From assembly GCA_012026795.1 (NCBI GenBank), contig VEPM01000007.1, forward strand, positions 62,001-126,000: a stretch of DNA of 64,000 nucleotides, given 5' to 3'. Positions within the stretch are counted from its first letter, which is position 1, and each line of letters starts with the position of its first letter. The translations under genes and the position numbers were made by a program. This DNA is from Candidatus Methanoperedens sp. (GTDB taxonomy: Archaea > Halobacteriota > Methanosarcinia > Methanosarcinales > Methanoperedenaceae). Below the pieces are notes generated by a model that had not been told where the DNA came from, ran no database searches, and worked only from the letters and a program-made list of their open reading frames with translations. Positions 22,986 to 32,286 of this stretch are shown here, piece after piece.

Positions 22986-24551
22986 CTACATGTCATTGCC
23001 TGAATAAGATAAACTCAAGCTTTTGTTTATGATCGGGAAGTCGGGTACTATATTATCAAGCACTGCATACTCTATGGAAAGCCAGTTGCAAAAGGACGGG
23101 TCACGGACTTTACATCTTTCGATCTTGTTTCCTGATGTCCGTATCCAGTAAACTGTTTCTCCTCTTGGTGCTTCGCAAATCCCGAGTGCATGACCATCCG
23201 GGATTTCATCAACCTTTACTCTCAGGTCACCTTCAGGAAGTGACCAGAGCGCCTGTTCTATCAGTCCCACGGATTCGCACACTTCATCTGCCCGTACAAT
23301 TGTCCTTGCATGCACATCACCTGCTTTTGAAACAATTACTTTGAAATTGAATTCCCTGTAGGCCGCATATGGATGATCGCGCCGTATATCGCTGTCAATT
23401 CCGGAAGCCCGTCCAACCGGCCCTACTATATGCAATCCCCTGGCTATATCATTGTAGATGCGCCCTGTTGTTTCGATCCTGTCCATCAGGGATGGTGTTG
23501 AACCCAGGTGTTCCATCAGTTTCCTGAAATCCCTTTGAATAATCGAAAGGCTAAGGAGGATTTCATCCTTACTGCCACCAATATCACGCCGCACGCCACC
23601 TATTGTGTTCATGCCACGGAGCAATCTGCTTCCTGTGACACGTTCGTTTAATTGCAATACGTCTTCCTTGAGTTTGTTGGCATGAGCTGCGCCGAATGAA
23701 AAAGCCACATCTGTCGCGATCCCTGCAATATCAGAAATGTGATTGTATATCCGCTCAAGCTCAAGAAGGATTGTCCTGATATGGTTTGCGCGGGACGGTA
23801 TGTTTAGCCCGGCTATTTTTTCCATTGCCTGGCAGAATGCCACTGAATGGGCGATAGAGTTATCGCCGGAAATCCTTTCAGCAAGAAAAACTGCTTTGTC
23901 GATCGAGATGTCCTCAAAAAGTTTCTCAACTCCTTTGTGGGTATAGAAATGCCTGATTTCAAGATTGATTATGGGCTCACCTGCCACGCTGAACCTGAAA
24001 TGCCCTGGTTCGATCACACCCGCATGTACAGGACCAACAGGTATCTCATACACGCCTTCACCCTCCACACGACGATAGATATATTCACCATCTACCTTGG
24101 GCGGTTTTGTCCTGATATCAAAATCCTTCCTGAGAGGATGCACTCCGGAAGGCCAGTCCTCAAAATTTACAAGCCTCCTCGGATCAGGATGCCCCTGTGG
24201 TACCAGGCCGAACATGTCCTGTATTTCCCGTTCGTACCAGTTTGCAGATGCGATTTTGTTAGTGATGGACAGATATTTCGGATTTTTTTCATCGATACTT
24301 ATTCTTAAAATTATAAATGCATCATCTCTGGCTTCTGAGAAAACATAATGAATTTTAAAAGAGCCATCAATTTTGCGTTCGTCCGTGGCAAAAATACAAA
24401 TAATTGGCAGATCCAGACGGTGATAAATATAGTCACATATTTTTACAATCAATTCTTTTTTTACAGTGAGATATGTCTCATTATATGATGTGGAAACTTC
24501 AAGAATACTGGTATTAAATTCTTTTTTGATGGATTCTATATTGTCATTCAT
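22986..24551 (-). CDS. Hyf-like large subunit (fused NuoC-NuoD type) lacking Ni ligands, Ehr type
   Basis: A 521-residue protein with an N-terminal NuoC/HycE-N-like domain (ASANWYEREIQDMFGLVPQGHPDPRRLV, residues 101-128) fused to a NuoD/hydrogenase-large-like domain (about 165-521). The two CxxC pairs that hold the NiFe centre are gone. The first motif reads RISGDN (226-231) instead of RxCGxC, and the last reads DPSFCN (484-489) instead of DPCxxC. So it cannot bind nickel in the usual way. This places it with energy-converting-hydrogenase-related (Ehr) complexes, whose substrate is unknown. The rest of the fold (HKGVEKLFE, GAAHANKLKED, RRDHPYAAY) is well kept, arguing for function. Confidence 0.9.
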   Translation of the reverse strand: MNDNIESIKKEFNTSILEVSTSYNETYLTVKKELIVKICDYIYHRLDLPIICIFATDERKIDGSFKIHYVFSEARDDAFIILRISIDEKNPKYLSITNKIASANWYEREIQDMFGLVPQGHPDPRRLVNFEDWPSGVHPLRKDFDIRTKPPKVDGEYIYRRVEGEGVYEIPVGPVHAGVIEPGHFRFSVAGEPIINLEIRHFYTHKGVEKLFEDISIDKAVFLAERISGDNSIAHSVAFCQAMEKIAGLNIPSRANHIRTILLELERIYNHISDIAGIATDVAFSFGAAHANKLKEDVLQLNERVTGSRLLRGMNTIGGVRRDIGGSKDEILLSLSIIQRDFRKLMEHLGSTPSLMDRIETTGRIYNDIARGLHIVGPVGRASGIDSDIRRDHPYAAYREFNFKVIVSKAGDVHARTIVRADEVCESVGLIEQALWSLPEGDLRVKVDEIPDGHALGICEAPRGETVYWIRTSGNKIERCKVRDPSFCNWLSIEYAVLDNIVPDFPIINKSLSLSYSGNDM

Positions 24552-24555
24552 AAAA

Positions 24556-26010
24556 TCACCTTATAACAGCCACGACTTTCATAATCATATCATAAAAAAA
24601 TGAGGGGATATAGACTCCCAGCACAATTACGAATACTGCAACTATCATCATTGCCCCGATAGTCCACCTGCTCACTTCCCCGGGCACGATTCCGGATCGT
24701 GGAGTTCCGAAGATCATTTTACTCAGGTTATAGAAAAAACCTGCGAATATCATAATTATAAAAAGCAGGAATAAAACCGAAGAAATGATATTTCCCTGAA
24801 AGAAACCTGCTGAAAGTATCGTAAATTCACTGATAAATATACCAAAAGGCGGCGACCCTGTGATCGCGAGCCCTCCTATTAGCAGCATTGTTCCGGTTGC
24901 AGGCATGGATTTCATTATCCCGCTCACCCTGTCTATCTCTTTTGTTTCATGCTTTAGAAGCACGTTTCCTGCGCCGAAGAACATCAGTGATTTTGTCATG
25001 GCATGATTGAACATATGAAGTATCGCACCAAAAATCCCTAGGAACCCTCCGAATCCTATCCCGAGGGCTATTATTCCCATATGCTCGACGCTGCTATATG
25101 CAAGCATCCGTTTGTAATCTTCCTGTAGAATTATGAATGGCACAGCTATACCAATGGAAAGAAGCCCGAATATGATGAGGAGATTGCTTGTAAAAGCAGG
25201 CCCGGTTGACTTTGTTGCTATCGTATAGAATCTGATAATCCCGTACATGGCGCAATTCAGGAGAACTCCTGAAAGTAGTGCGCTCACAGGCGTCGGGGCC
25301 TCGCTGTGCGCATCCGGAAGCCAGGTATGCATGGGAGCAAGACCTGCTTTTGTGCCATACCCTATGAGAATAAAAATGAATGCAAGCTTCATTATAGTCG
25401 GATCAAACCGGTCTGCCACAGCGATAAGAGATGTCCAGTTAAGAGCATCACCTGATTCTCCCAGTATTTTTACGGCCCCATAATAAGTTAGTATGGTCCC
25501 GAAAAGGGCGAATGTAATTCCTACCGTGCATATTATCATATATTTCCAGGCAGCTTCAACCGAGGATTTCCTGGTATGAAGTATCATGAGAAGGGCTGAA
25601 ACAAGCGTTGTCATTTCAATGGCGATCCAGAGGCCAAGATTATTTGTGACACCGACAAGGAGCATGGTGAACATAAATATGTGAAACAGGATATAATAAA
25701 TCTTCAATTTTCTTAAATCCATTACCCCGTGTTTGAATTCATGTCCCATATAACCAATAGAATAAACAGAAGCCACAAAACCTACAATTGAAACGATGAG
25801 GACAATAAAAGCGCTGAATGCATCCGCAAAGAGAGCATTTGTCCACGAAATTATGACATTGTTCTGATATACATTATTTACCAGGATCAATCCAAGGATA
25901 AGGGTAGCGATAGAACCTGTAAGACTTACAGTCTCAACCTGTTTCTTTGATTTTGTAAGAAAGCATAATATGCCTGTTAATACAGGAGCAAGAAGAAGAT
26001 ATTCTATCAT
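24556..26010 (-). CDS. Hyf-like antiporter-type membrane subunit (HyfF/HyfD, NuoN/M type)
   Basis: A 484-residue proton/sodium-pumping-type subunit with 13-14 helices. It has the Mrp/NuoLMN features: the lateral-helix glutamate region LWIAIEMTTLVSALLMIL, the lysine in GYGTKAGLAPMHTWLPDAHSEAP, and KRMLAYSSVEHMGIIALGIG. It sits between the HyfE-like and large-subunit genes, as HyfF does in Hyf clusters. It would couple electron transfer to ion translocation. Confidence 0.92.
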   Translation of the reverse strand: MIEYLLLAPVLTGILCFLTKSKKQVETVSLTGSIATLILGLILVNNVYQNNVIISWTNALFADAFSAFIVLIVSIVGFVASVYSIGYMGHEFKHGVMDLRKLKIYYILFHIFMFTMLLVGVTNNLGLWIAIEMTTLVSALLMILHTRKSSVEAAWKYMIICTVGITFALFGTILTYYGAVKILGESGDALNWTSLIAVADRFDPTIMKLAFIFILIGYGTKAGLAPMHTWLPDAHSEAPTPVSALLSGVLLNCAMYGIIRFYTIATKSTGPAFTSNLLIIFGLLSIGIAVPFIILQEDYKRMLAYSSVEHMGIIALGIGFGGFLGIFGAILHMFNHAMTKSLMFFGAGNVLLKHETKEIDRVSGIMKSMPATGTMLLIGGLAITGSPPFGIFISEFTILSAGFFQGNIISSVLFLLFIIMIFAGFFYNLSKMIFGTPRSGIVPGEVSRWTIGAMMIVAVFVIVLGVYIPSFFYDMIMKVVAVIR

Positions 26011-26014
26011 GGTA

Positions 26015-26674
26015 TCAACCTATCAAATTTTTGAGCAAATCCGTATCTATACTCTCAAATGTTTTGTTTATCCTGAATATCAGGATGCCCATAATGAGAA
26101 CGCCGATTAGGACATCAAAGAATATCCCTAATTCAACCAGAAGAGGCATGCCATTTGTCAATGAAATTGCACCAAGGAAAAGACCATTTTCCATTATCAG
26201 TATTCCAAGCATCTGCATCAGGGCTTTTTTCCGGCTTATCATGATGAAAAGCCCTATTGACACAAGCGACATGGATGCTGAAAGTGCTAAACTTGAAAGT
26301 TCTGAAATGATACTTATAGATCTTATAAGATAATATGATATTACAACAAGGGTGCCGCCGATAATAAGTGAAGGCGATATATTAACATAAAGTTCTATCT
26401 CCCTTTTAACTTTGATCTCCCTGATTATGTAAATAAAAATATAGGGTATTACTGCTGATTTTATTATAAGGGTCAGGAGAGCTACAACATAAATATCATA
26501 TTTTCCCGTGGAATATGCCACAATGCCAGCAACGCATGCAAGCAGGAATGACTGGATTCCAAAAGCCCTGACACATGAATATAGCCTTGTGGAACCAAGT
26601 ATCATAAAAGTCGAAACAAGAATGAATGCTATTAATAATTGCATTATTTTAGACCCAAAAACAACTTCTACCAT
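26015..26674 (-). CDS. HyfE-like membrane subunit (NuoK-like type)
   Basis: A 219-residue integral membrane protein with about seven helices, in the place and size range of HyfE (about 215 residues). The stretch LMQMLGILIMENGLFLGAISL contains the membrane glutamate expected for a NuoK-like ion-channel helix. It is separated from neighbours by only two to four bases. Confidence 0.85.
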   Translation of the reverse strand: MVEVVFGSKIMQLLIAFILVSTFMILGSTRLYSCVRAFGIQSFLLACVAGIVAYSTGKYDIYVVALLTLIIKSAVIPYIFIYIIREIKVKREIELYVNISPSLIIGGTLVVISYYLIRSISIISELSSLALSASMSLVSIGLFIMISRKKALMQMLGILIMENGLFLGAISLTNGMPLLVELGIFFDVLIGVLIMGILIFRINKTFESIDTDLLKNLIG

Positions 26675-26676
26675 TT

Positions 26677-27621
26677 TTATCCTCCTTTTACTATAATAAC
26701 TGCCACAATGGCCAGGAATGAGAGCATAAGAGATATTGACATTAATTCAGGCAACCTGAACAATCTCCATTTTGCTGTTGAAGTTTCAACAATTGCCATC
26801 GTTACTCCGATAATTATTATCTTTAAAACAAAAACCAGCATTGCAAGAACCATTGTTAATGCGCCTGCACTCTGTGTGACTATGCCCCAGGGGAAAAATA
26901 TGTTTGCAAGCAATGAAAAAACGAGCAACTGCTTTATCATCGCTCCGAGCTCAACTATTGCCAGTTGTTTTCCCGAATATTCAAGTATCATTGCTTCGTG
27001 GATCATTGTAAGTTCAAGATGTGTAGCCGGATTATCCACCGGGATGCGCCCTGTTTCGGCTATTGCTATTATAAAAAGTGCAACAAAAGCAAGTATCTGG
27101 TAAGGTGACATGGCATCAAAGCCCAGGCCTGAGACGGTCTGTGAAATGAAACCCAGGTTCGTCGAGCCAACATTTAGCGCAACTGCAAAAATAGAAAGCA
27201 TCAGTGCAGGTTCTACCAAAGAAGCTATGAACATCTCACGGCTTCCTCCCATCCCCCCGAAAGAACTCCCTGCATCCAGCGAAGCAAGGGCTGTAAAAAA
27301 CCTTGCCAGTGCAAATAAGTATATGACTGCGATCAGGTCTCCTGCAAAACCAAGGGAAAGTTGTGTAATGTATATCGGTATTAAAAGACCTGCTGCAAGT
27401 ACGGCCACAAAAGAAATGATAGGTGCGGCATGGAATATCCAGGATACGTTCGTTGAAACAACGGAATCTTTTTGGAGGAGTTTTATTAGATCATAATATG
27501 GCTGCAATATACCCGGACCTTTTCTTATCTGGAAGAATGCTTTTACTTTTTTCATGATTCCGCTAAGCAGCGGGGCCAGAGCAATGACGATAAACAACTG
27601 GATAATGATTTGTGCGATCAT
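26677..27621 (-). CDS. HyfC-like membrane subunit (NuoH/EchB family)
   Basis: A 314-residue membrane protein of the NuoH family with eight helices. Characteristic pieces are FFQIRKGPGILQPYYDLIKLLQKD near residue 30, ALASLDAGSSFGGMGGSREM near 120, and the acidic loop IPVDNPATHLELTMIHEAMILEYSG near 195. These line the quinone-side or E-channel region in complex I; in hydrogenases they link the peripheral arm to the membrane arm. It starts one base after the HyfB-like gene ends. Confidence 0.93.
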   Translation of the reverse strand: MIAQIIIQLFIVIALAPLLSGIMKKVKAFFQIRKGPGILQPYYDLIKLLQKDSVVSTNVSWIFHAAPIISFVAVLAAGLLIPIYITQLSLGFAGDLIAVIYLFALARFFTALASLDAGSSFGGMGGSREMFIASLVEPALMLSIFAVALNVGSTNLGFISQTVSGLGFDAMSPYQILAFVALFIIAIAETGRIPVDNPATHLELTMIHEAMILEYSGKQLAIVELGAMIKQLLVFSLLANIFFPWGIVTQSAGALTMVLAMLVFVLKIIIIGVTMAIVETSTAKWRLFRLPELMSISLMLSFLAIVAVIIVKGG

Positions 27622-29625
27622 TTAGCTTCCTCCCATTATTACGAACATGAAAAGGATAATTAATATTCCAAAAATATAACCAAGATATGCATGAATGCTT
27701 CCTGTCTGGATTAGTTTTGCTTTTCTTGATCTGACCATGACAAAATCAACTACCGGATTATATAGATATTGTTCAAATACCTGTTCTATTCTTGATTCGA
27801 ACCTGAATGATTCCTTTAGATACGGGGATGAGTAAGTTGCTTCTGTTTCTATTGCAGGACGGTATAAGCTCTTGAACCACATCTGAACCGGTTTTGAGAA
27901 AGCATTTGCAGAATATTCGTTCCGCGCTGTTGAAACTGGCTGGCCGCATCCCCAGGTCTCATAGATTGGCCGGGCCTTTCTATTGATCAATAAAATAATG
28001 GCGGGGATTAACATGAGAACTAATAACATTGCAAGAAGAGCAGGCGTTGAAACTGAGATTCCCTGCGATGATGGGATAGATATTATCCAGAAAGTATCAA
28101 CTGAAATGGATTGGCCGAATGCGCCTGTCCCGATAAAAGATGCTGCGATCCTGTCAAGCACTGGAATTACATACACCGGCAATATACCAAGCAATATCGA
28201 TAATAATGCAAATAGCCCCATTCCAACAAGCATTGGAATATTTACCTCTTTTGCATGCCTGGCATGTTCACTTCTGGGCAAAGCAAGGAAAACCATACCG
28301 AAAAACTTGAGGAAACAATAAGCAGCAAGTGCTCCGGTCAAAGCAAGGAATGCAGCACTTATAGATAGCATGATAATAGCAAAATTGTTATTTAAATTAA
28401 AACTCAGGAGCAAGGATTGGAATGTCAGCCATTCGCTCACAAAACCACTGAATGGCGGCATTGCCGAAATTGATAAAACACCGATAAGGGTAAGAATGGC
28501 ACTCAGCGGCATTTTCTTTATTATGCCCCCTAATTCTTCGATATTTTTTGTATGGGTTGAATATAATATGGAGCCTGCACCCATAAACAACAAACCTTTA
28601 AAAACAGAATGGTTCAGCAGGTGATACAGCGCCGCAATCGCTGCCATTGCTGATATTATAGGCTTTCCGCTTGCGAAAAATATCATTGAAGCTCCAAGAC
28701 CGATAAGGATGATCCCGATATTTTCAATACTGCTAAATGCCAGCATCCTTTTCATATCCGGTTCCACAACTGCATACAATATGCCAAGTATTGCAGATAT
28801 TGTGCCTGCTGCCAGTACAACGTATCCCCACCAGGGTCCGCTTGCTCCGAGAAAATCAAAAAATATTCGTATCATCATGAAAATGGCGGTTTTTATCATT
28901 ACACCTGACATGAGTGCCGAGACGTTACCTGGCGCGGCAGGATGGGCATAGGGAAGCCATATATGAAGGGGAACGATGCCTGCTTTTGCTCCAAAACCGA
29001 TAAAAGCAAACACGAATGCAAGGTCTTTAAAAAGCGGCGTCATTGTCGAGCCCGCGGAGTTGAATGTCTCAAAACTGAAACTGCCTGATGCTCCTGCAAA
29101 GATCATGAATGACAGGAGAATGAAACCGGTTCCGATATGGGTCATTACGATATAGGTGAAACCTGCTTTTCTTGTTTCCGGCTTTTCATGTTCATAAACT
29201 ACAAGGAAAAAAGATATTACAGACATTAATTCCCACACAATCAGGAACATGATTGCATTATTTGCAGAAACTACAAATATCATTGAAAGAATAAAAATGT
29301 TATACAGGAAACCAAGATGGCCGATGTTCTTCTTTCCAGAATATTCTTTAACATATCCTGTTGAAAATATCGATACTGCAAATACTGATATCGATATTAC
29401 CAGAATAAAAAAGGCTGAGAGTTTGTCTACAAAAAATGCGAATTTGAGGTATGAATCCTGCGAAAGTGCCAGGTAAAACGTTTCGCCAAAAATTACGGAT
29501 ATGGAAAAAATTACCCCTAAAAGCGCTCCTGCAACCGCGCTGTAAAATGAAAAATACGAACAAATGCGGTCCTTTTTATTCAATATAACTGATGAAACGG
29601 CCCCAATCAAATAAAAAGCAACCAA
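27622..29625 (-). CDS. HyfB-like antiporter-type membrane subunit (NuoL family)
   Basis: A 667-residue protein, the first gene of the operon. It has about 14-16 helices and the NuoL/Mrp core: LIVWELMSVISFFLVVYEHEK, GFGAKAGIVPLHIWLPYAHPAAP, DMKRMLAFSSIENIGIILIGLG, and the C-terminal extension with ALLSILLGILPVY typical of HyfB/HycC. Together with the HyfF-like subunit it supplies two antiporter modules. The order B-C-E-F-G-H-I is that of Hyf clusters without HyfA and HyfD. The 266 bases upstream hold the promoter; no other gene is seen there. Confidence 0.93.
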   Translation of the reverse strand: MVAFYLIGAVSSVILNKKDRICSYFSFYSAVAGALLGVIFSISVIFGETFYLALSQDSYLKFAFFVDKLSAFFILVISISVFAVSIFSTGYVKEYSGKKNIGHLGFLYNIFILSMIFVVSANNAIMFLIVWELMSVISFFLVVYEHEKPETRKAGFTYIVMTHIGTGFILLSFMIFAGASGSFSFETFNSAGSTMTPLFKDLAFVFAFIGFGAKAGIVPLHIWLPYAHPAAPGNVSALMSGVMIKTAIFMMIRIFFDFLGASGPWWGYVVLAAGTISAILGILYAVVEPDMKRMLAFSSIENIGIILIGLGASMIFFASGKPIISAMAAIAALYHLLNHSVFKGLLFMGAGSILYSTHTKNIEELGGIIKKMPLSAILTLIGVLSISAMPPFSGFVSEWLTFQSLLLSFNLNNNFAIIMLSISAAFLALTGALAAYCFLKFFGMVFLALPRSEHARHAKEVNIPMLVGMGLFALLSILLGILPVYVIPVLDRIAASFIGTGAFGQSISVDTFWIISIPSSQGISVSTPALLAMLLVLMLIPAIILLINRKARPIYETWGCGQPVSTARNEYSANAFSKPVQMWFKSLYRPAIETEATYSSPYLKESFRFESRIEQVFEQYLYNPVVDFVMVRSRKAKLIQTGSIHAYLGYIFGILIILFMFVIMGGS

Positions 29626-29891
29626 TCCAAGAAATAGATAATCATATATTTTTAAAATATTATATCCCAGCTTTTTTTCATTAATTTATATTTCAACAGA
29701 ACCCCTTATCACCTTCGTTTTCGTATATAACATTTTCTGGTAATGACATGCAAATTGAATAATGTATATCGATTATTAATGTTAAATCAATGGCTATTAA
29801 CATGATCAAAGAAAAATCAGGAAGAATGATATTGTCGAAAAAGCTATATGCAGGCCATGCAAATAACGGTATATTTTAAGAGGTCATCCAT

Positions 29892-30170
29892 TTGAACCTG
29901 AAGATCGAACCAATTGGTATTATCAAGAACACCGGACCCGGATTATCAGATATATTAATATATTCTGATTATGAACATGTTCTTGGGAATTTCCTGGAAC
30001 GATTCGAAAAAGGAACAAAAGTGCTTATTATCCATAAAAATACGGAATCCCGGGATGAACATCAGGTCAAGGTCACGTCAACTGAATTAATAAACCGCAA
30101 AGGCAATCTCCTGACAGTAAAAGGGATTGAAGCAGATAACGATTCAGTAATAGATGTAAGAATGGGATAA
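29892..30170 (+). CDS. Small TrmO/UPF0066-like protein, lacking the SAM-binding centre
   Basis: A 92-residue protein starting at TTG 29892, six bases after AGAGGTC. The N-terminus KIEPIGIIKNT and the C-terminus VTSTELINRKGNLLTVKGIEADNDSVIDV resemble the two ends of TrmO (tRNA m6t6A methyltransferase), which is normally 130-230 residues. The middle with the RSPxRPNPIG motif is absent, so methyl transfer is doubtful. It may be a structural remnant put to another use. fen follows 16 bases later. Confidence 0.55.
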   Translation: MNLKIEPIGIIKNTGPGLSDILIYSDYEHVLGNFLERFEKGTKVLIIHKNTESRDEHQVKVTSTELINRKGNLLTVKGIEADNDSVIDVRMG

Positions 30171-30186
30171 ACTTTGAGGTGTTATC

Positions 30187-31203
30187 ATAGGGGTTGACCT
30201 GGGTGATATTTTCGAACGAAACGAAATTGAGTTTTCCGACCTGAAAGGAAAAGTAATAGCCATAGATGCTTACAATACGCTTTACCAGTTCCTTAGTATA
30301 ATACGCCAGCGCGATGGTACACCGCTTATTGATTCACACGGGGAGATAACATCCCATCTTTCAGGTTTCCTTTACAGGACAACAAACCTCATCGAAGAGG
30401 GGATAAAGCCTGTATTTGTTTTTGATGGTACACCCCCTGAATTTAAAAATAAAATAATTGAAGAACGAAAAAAAATAAGGGCAAATGCACAGGAAAAATG
30501 GGATGAGGCAAAAGCAAGGGGAGAAGATGAAGAAGCATTCAAACATGCACAGGCATCATCCCGTATCCAGGGAAATATGATAGAAGATGCAAAACTTCTG
30601 CTCAAGGCTATGGGTATTCCTGTCATCCAGGCGCCGTCTGAAGGGGAAGCACAGGCTTCATCAATTGTAAGGGATGGCAAAGCTTATGCCGTTGGTTCCC
30701 AGGATTATGATGCACTTTTGTTCGGTGCGCCTGTTGTCGTAAGGAATCTTGCAGTAACGGGGAAACGAAAGCTTGCTGGAAAGAGCATATTCCTGGAAGT
30801 AAAACCTGAGCTTATCGAACTTGAAAAAGGACTTGACGCACTGGGTATTTCAAGGGAACAACTTGTGGATATTGCGCTTCTCGTGGGAACAGATTATAAT
30901 GATGGCATAAAAGGAATAGGCCCAAGGAAGGCTTTGAAATTGATAAAAAAACATACGGGGATTGAAGCTGTGCTTCTTGAATTAAAAACGGAGATCAAAA
31001 ACCTCACTGAAATAAAAAATTTATTCCTTAACCCTCCTGTAACATCCGAATATGAGATTAAGTGGAAAAAACCGGATCCTGAGGCCATCATGAAATTCCT
31101 ATGTGATGACCATGATTTTTCACAAGCCCGTGTTTCAAAAGCTGTCGAACGCTTGCTTGATGCCTCGGATGAGGGACAAAAGACCCTTGATAAGTGGTTT
31201 TAA
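30187..31203 (+). CDS. fen: Flap endonuclease 1, apparent ATA start codon
   Basis: A 338-residue structure-specific nuclease of Okazaki-fragment maturation. The N-terminal domain (DAYNTLYQFLSIIRQRDGTPL, VFVFDGTPPEFK) and internal domain (APSEGEAQASSIV, GSQDYDALLFG, LVGTDYNDGIKGIGPRKAL) hold the metal-binding acids. The tail QKTLDKWF is a PCNA-binding box. Homologues begin MGVDxGD; here that position is encoded ATA-GGG-GTT-GAC, with GAGGTG five bases upstream and an in-frame TGA at 30175-30177. The first in-frame ATG is at 30577, which would remove the whole N-terminal catalytic half. So ATA at 30187 is the only sensible start. It ends four bases into the convergent zinc-ribbon gene. Confidence 0.93.
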   Translation: MGVDLGDIFERNEIEFSDLKGKVIAIDAYNTLYQFLSIIRQRDGTPLIDSHGEITSHLSGFLYRTTNLIEEGIKPVFVFDGTPPEFKNKIIEERKKIRANAQEKWDEAKARGEDEEAFKHAQASSRIQGNMIEDAKLLLKAMGIPVIQAPSEGEAQASSIVRDGKAYAVGSQDYDALLFGAPVVVRNLAVTGKRKLAGKSIFLEVKPELIELEKGLDALGISREQLVDIALLVGTDYNDGIKGIGPRKALKLIKKHTGIEAVLLELKTEIKNLTEIKNLFLNPPVTSEYEIKWKKPDPEAIMKFLCDDHDFSQARVSKAVERLLDASDEGQKTLDKWF

Positions 31204-31706
31204 GCCGTGAACTGTGGCGAGAAATATTTCTTGATAATAGTATCGCACTTATCACATTTTATCATGAACCAGTTTCCTTCATCCTGTTTATCATAGTGGT
31301 CGAACATGGATGAACCGCATCCCTTGCAGGTAGAAAAATCCTTGAAATAATAACTATAGAATTCAGGGTTGCCGCTTAGCCATTTCGTAGTCTGGAGCAG
31401 CCGTTCGAGATATCTCCTTCTTGCTCCTTCGGTGCCTTTCTTCATTTCCTCAGAAACATGTTCTTCCATATGTCTTATGTGATGTTTACTATTCTTTCGT
31501 ATTCTCAAATAATCACTTAAGGATTGTTGTACGGTTTCAACATAATCGTTGTACCATCTTTTTGAATCTGATCCAAGAAATTTGATTGTTCTCTTGAAAT
31601 ATTCACTCATGAGGTCTTCCATAAGATCAGCACATTCAGTACAAATATTAAAATCTTTAAAATATCTGGTATCCTGTTCACCTCTGCATATCCTGCATGT
31701 TTCCAT
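31200..31706 (-). CDS. Zinc-ribbon protein, second copy of a duplicated module
   Basis: A 168-residue protein with four CxxC knuckles: CRIC and CTEC at the N-terminus, CKGC and CDKC at the C-terminus, so probably two zinc sites. The middle is a helical region (RKNSKHHIRHMEEHV, RRYLERLLQTTKWL). It is clearly paralogous to the gene at 32287-32787. It follows the DUF22-like gene by two bases. No family name is recognised; DNA/RNA or protein binding is likely. Its stop overlaps the fen stop on the other strand. Confidence 0.75.
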   Translation of the reverse strand: METCRICRGEQDTRYFKDFNICTECADLMEDLMSEYFKRTIKFLGSDSKRWYNDYVETVQQSLSDYLRIRKNSKHHIRHMEEHVSEEMKKGTEGARRRYLERLLQTTKWLSGNPEFYSYYFKDFSTCKGCGSSMFDHYDKQDEGNWFMIKCDKCDTIIKKYFSPQFTA

Positions 31707-31708
31707 AA

Positions 31709-32125
31709 TTACCCCACCTGTTGTGGTATTGTGGCTTCACGTGTAAACATTATGGGATATAGGTTAAGTACCGACAAAAGATCACCTTTTTTGATTTCCC
31801 CAGATTCCTGCCCGAGGACAAAAGCACCATTTATAATGCGGTCTGTTTCAATGGGTGATGGGCCATCCCTGGTTTTAACCTTTATAACTGATACAACAGG
31901 ATGATGGCTGAATGCGCATGGCATTGCAAGCATATCTTTCTGTACAACTATTTCTTTTACTTTTACGTTCTCAAGTTTTCCCGCGCCTATTGTAAGATCT
32001 TCATCTGCGATTAGCATTTCCCACTTTGCCCTGGTTGCTATGGTAAATTCATATGGCGATGCCTTTACTTTTTTTCGATCTACTCTTCCGTTGTTATGAG
32101 TTACTACATTTACAATTTCGTTCAT
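31709..32125 (-). CDS. DUF22-like protein, second copy
   Basis: A 138-residue protein. The frame is open to 32173, but the ATG at 32125 with GGGGG before it matches the paralogue's start. The conserved core KASPYEFTIATRAKWEMLIAD, VVQKDMLAMPCAFSHHP and QESGEIKKGDLLSVLNLYPI resembles archaeal DUF22 proteins as I remember them; the function of that family is unknown. The nearly identical gene at 32794-33210 precedes the other zinc-ribbon copy, so the two proteins appear to work as a pair. Confidence 0.7.
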   Translation of the reverse strand: MNEIVNVVTHNNGRVDRKKVKASPYEFTIATRAKWEMLIADEDLTIGAGKLENVKVKEIVVQKDMLAMPCAFSHHPVVSVIKVKTRDGPSPIETDRIINGAFVLGQESGEIKKGDLLSVLNLYPIMFTREATIPQQVG

Positions 32126-32286
32126 TAGAACCCCCATTAGATAACTACTGCAATAGTACTTATATTTTATCACGACTAATCATTATAAATTTATTTTAGC
32201 CTTAATCCAAAAATTTTTGCTGCTTCGCTTTGCGTTCTTTGCGAACTGAACTAACTCAAAAAAAGAAATGAAAAAAGAAGCGTTGA

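Noticed and set aside
22986-29625. Calling the complex a functional Hyf/Ech hydrogenase
   Set aside because: All four Ni-binding cysteines of the large subunit are replaced.
22986-29625. Calling the complex an F420H2 or NADH dehydrogenase (Fpo/Nuo)
   Set aside because: Gene order, HyfE-like and fused NuoC-D subunits match Hyf clusters; no FpoF- or NuoF-like input subunit is present.
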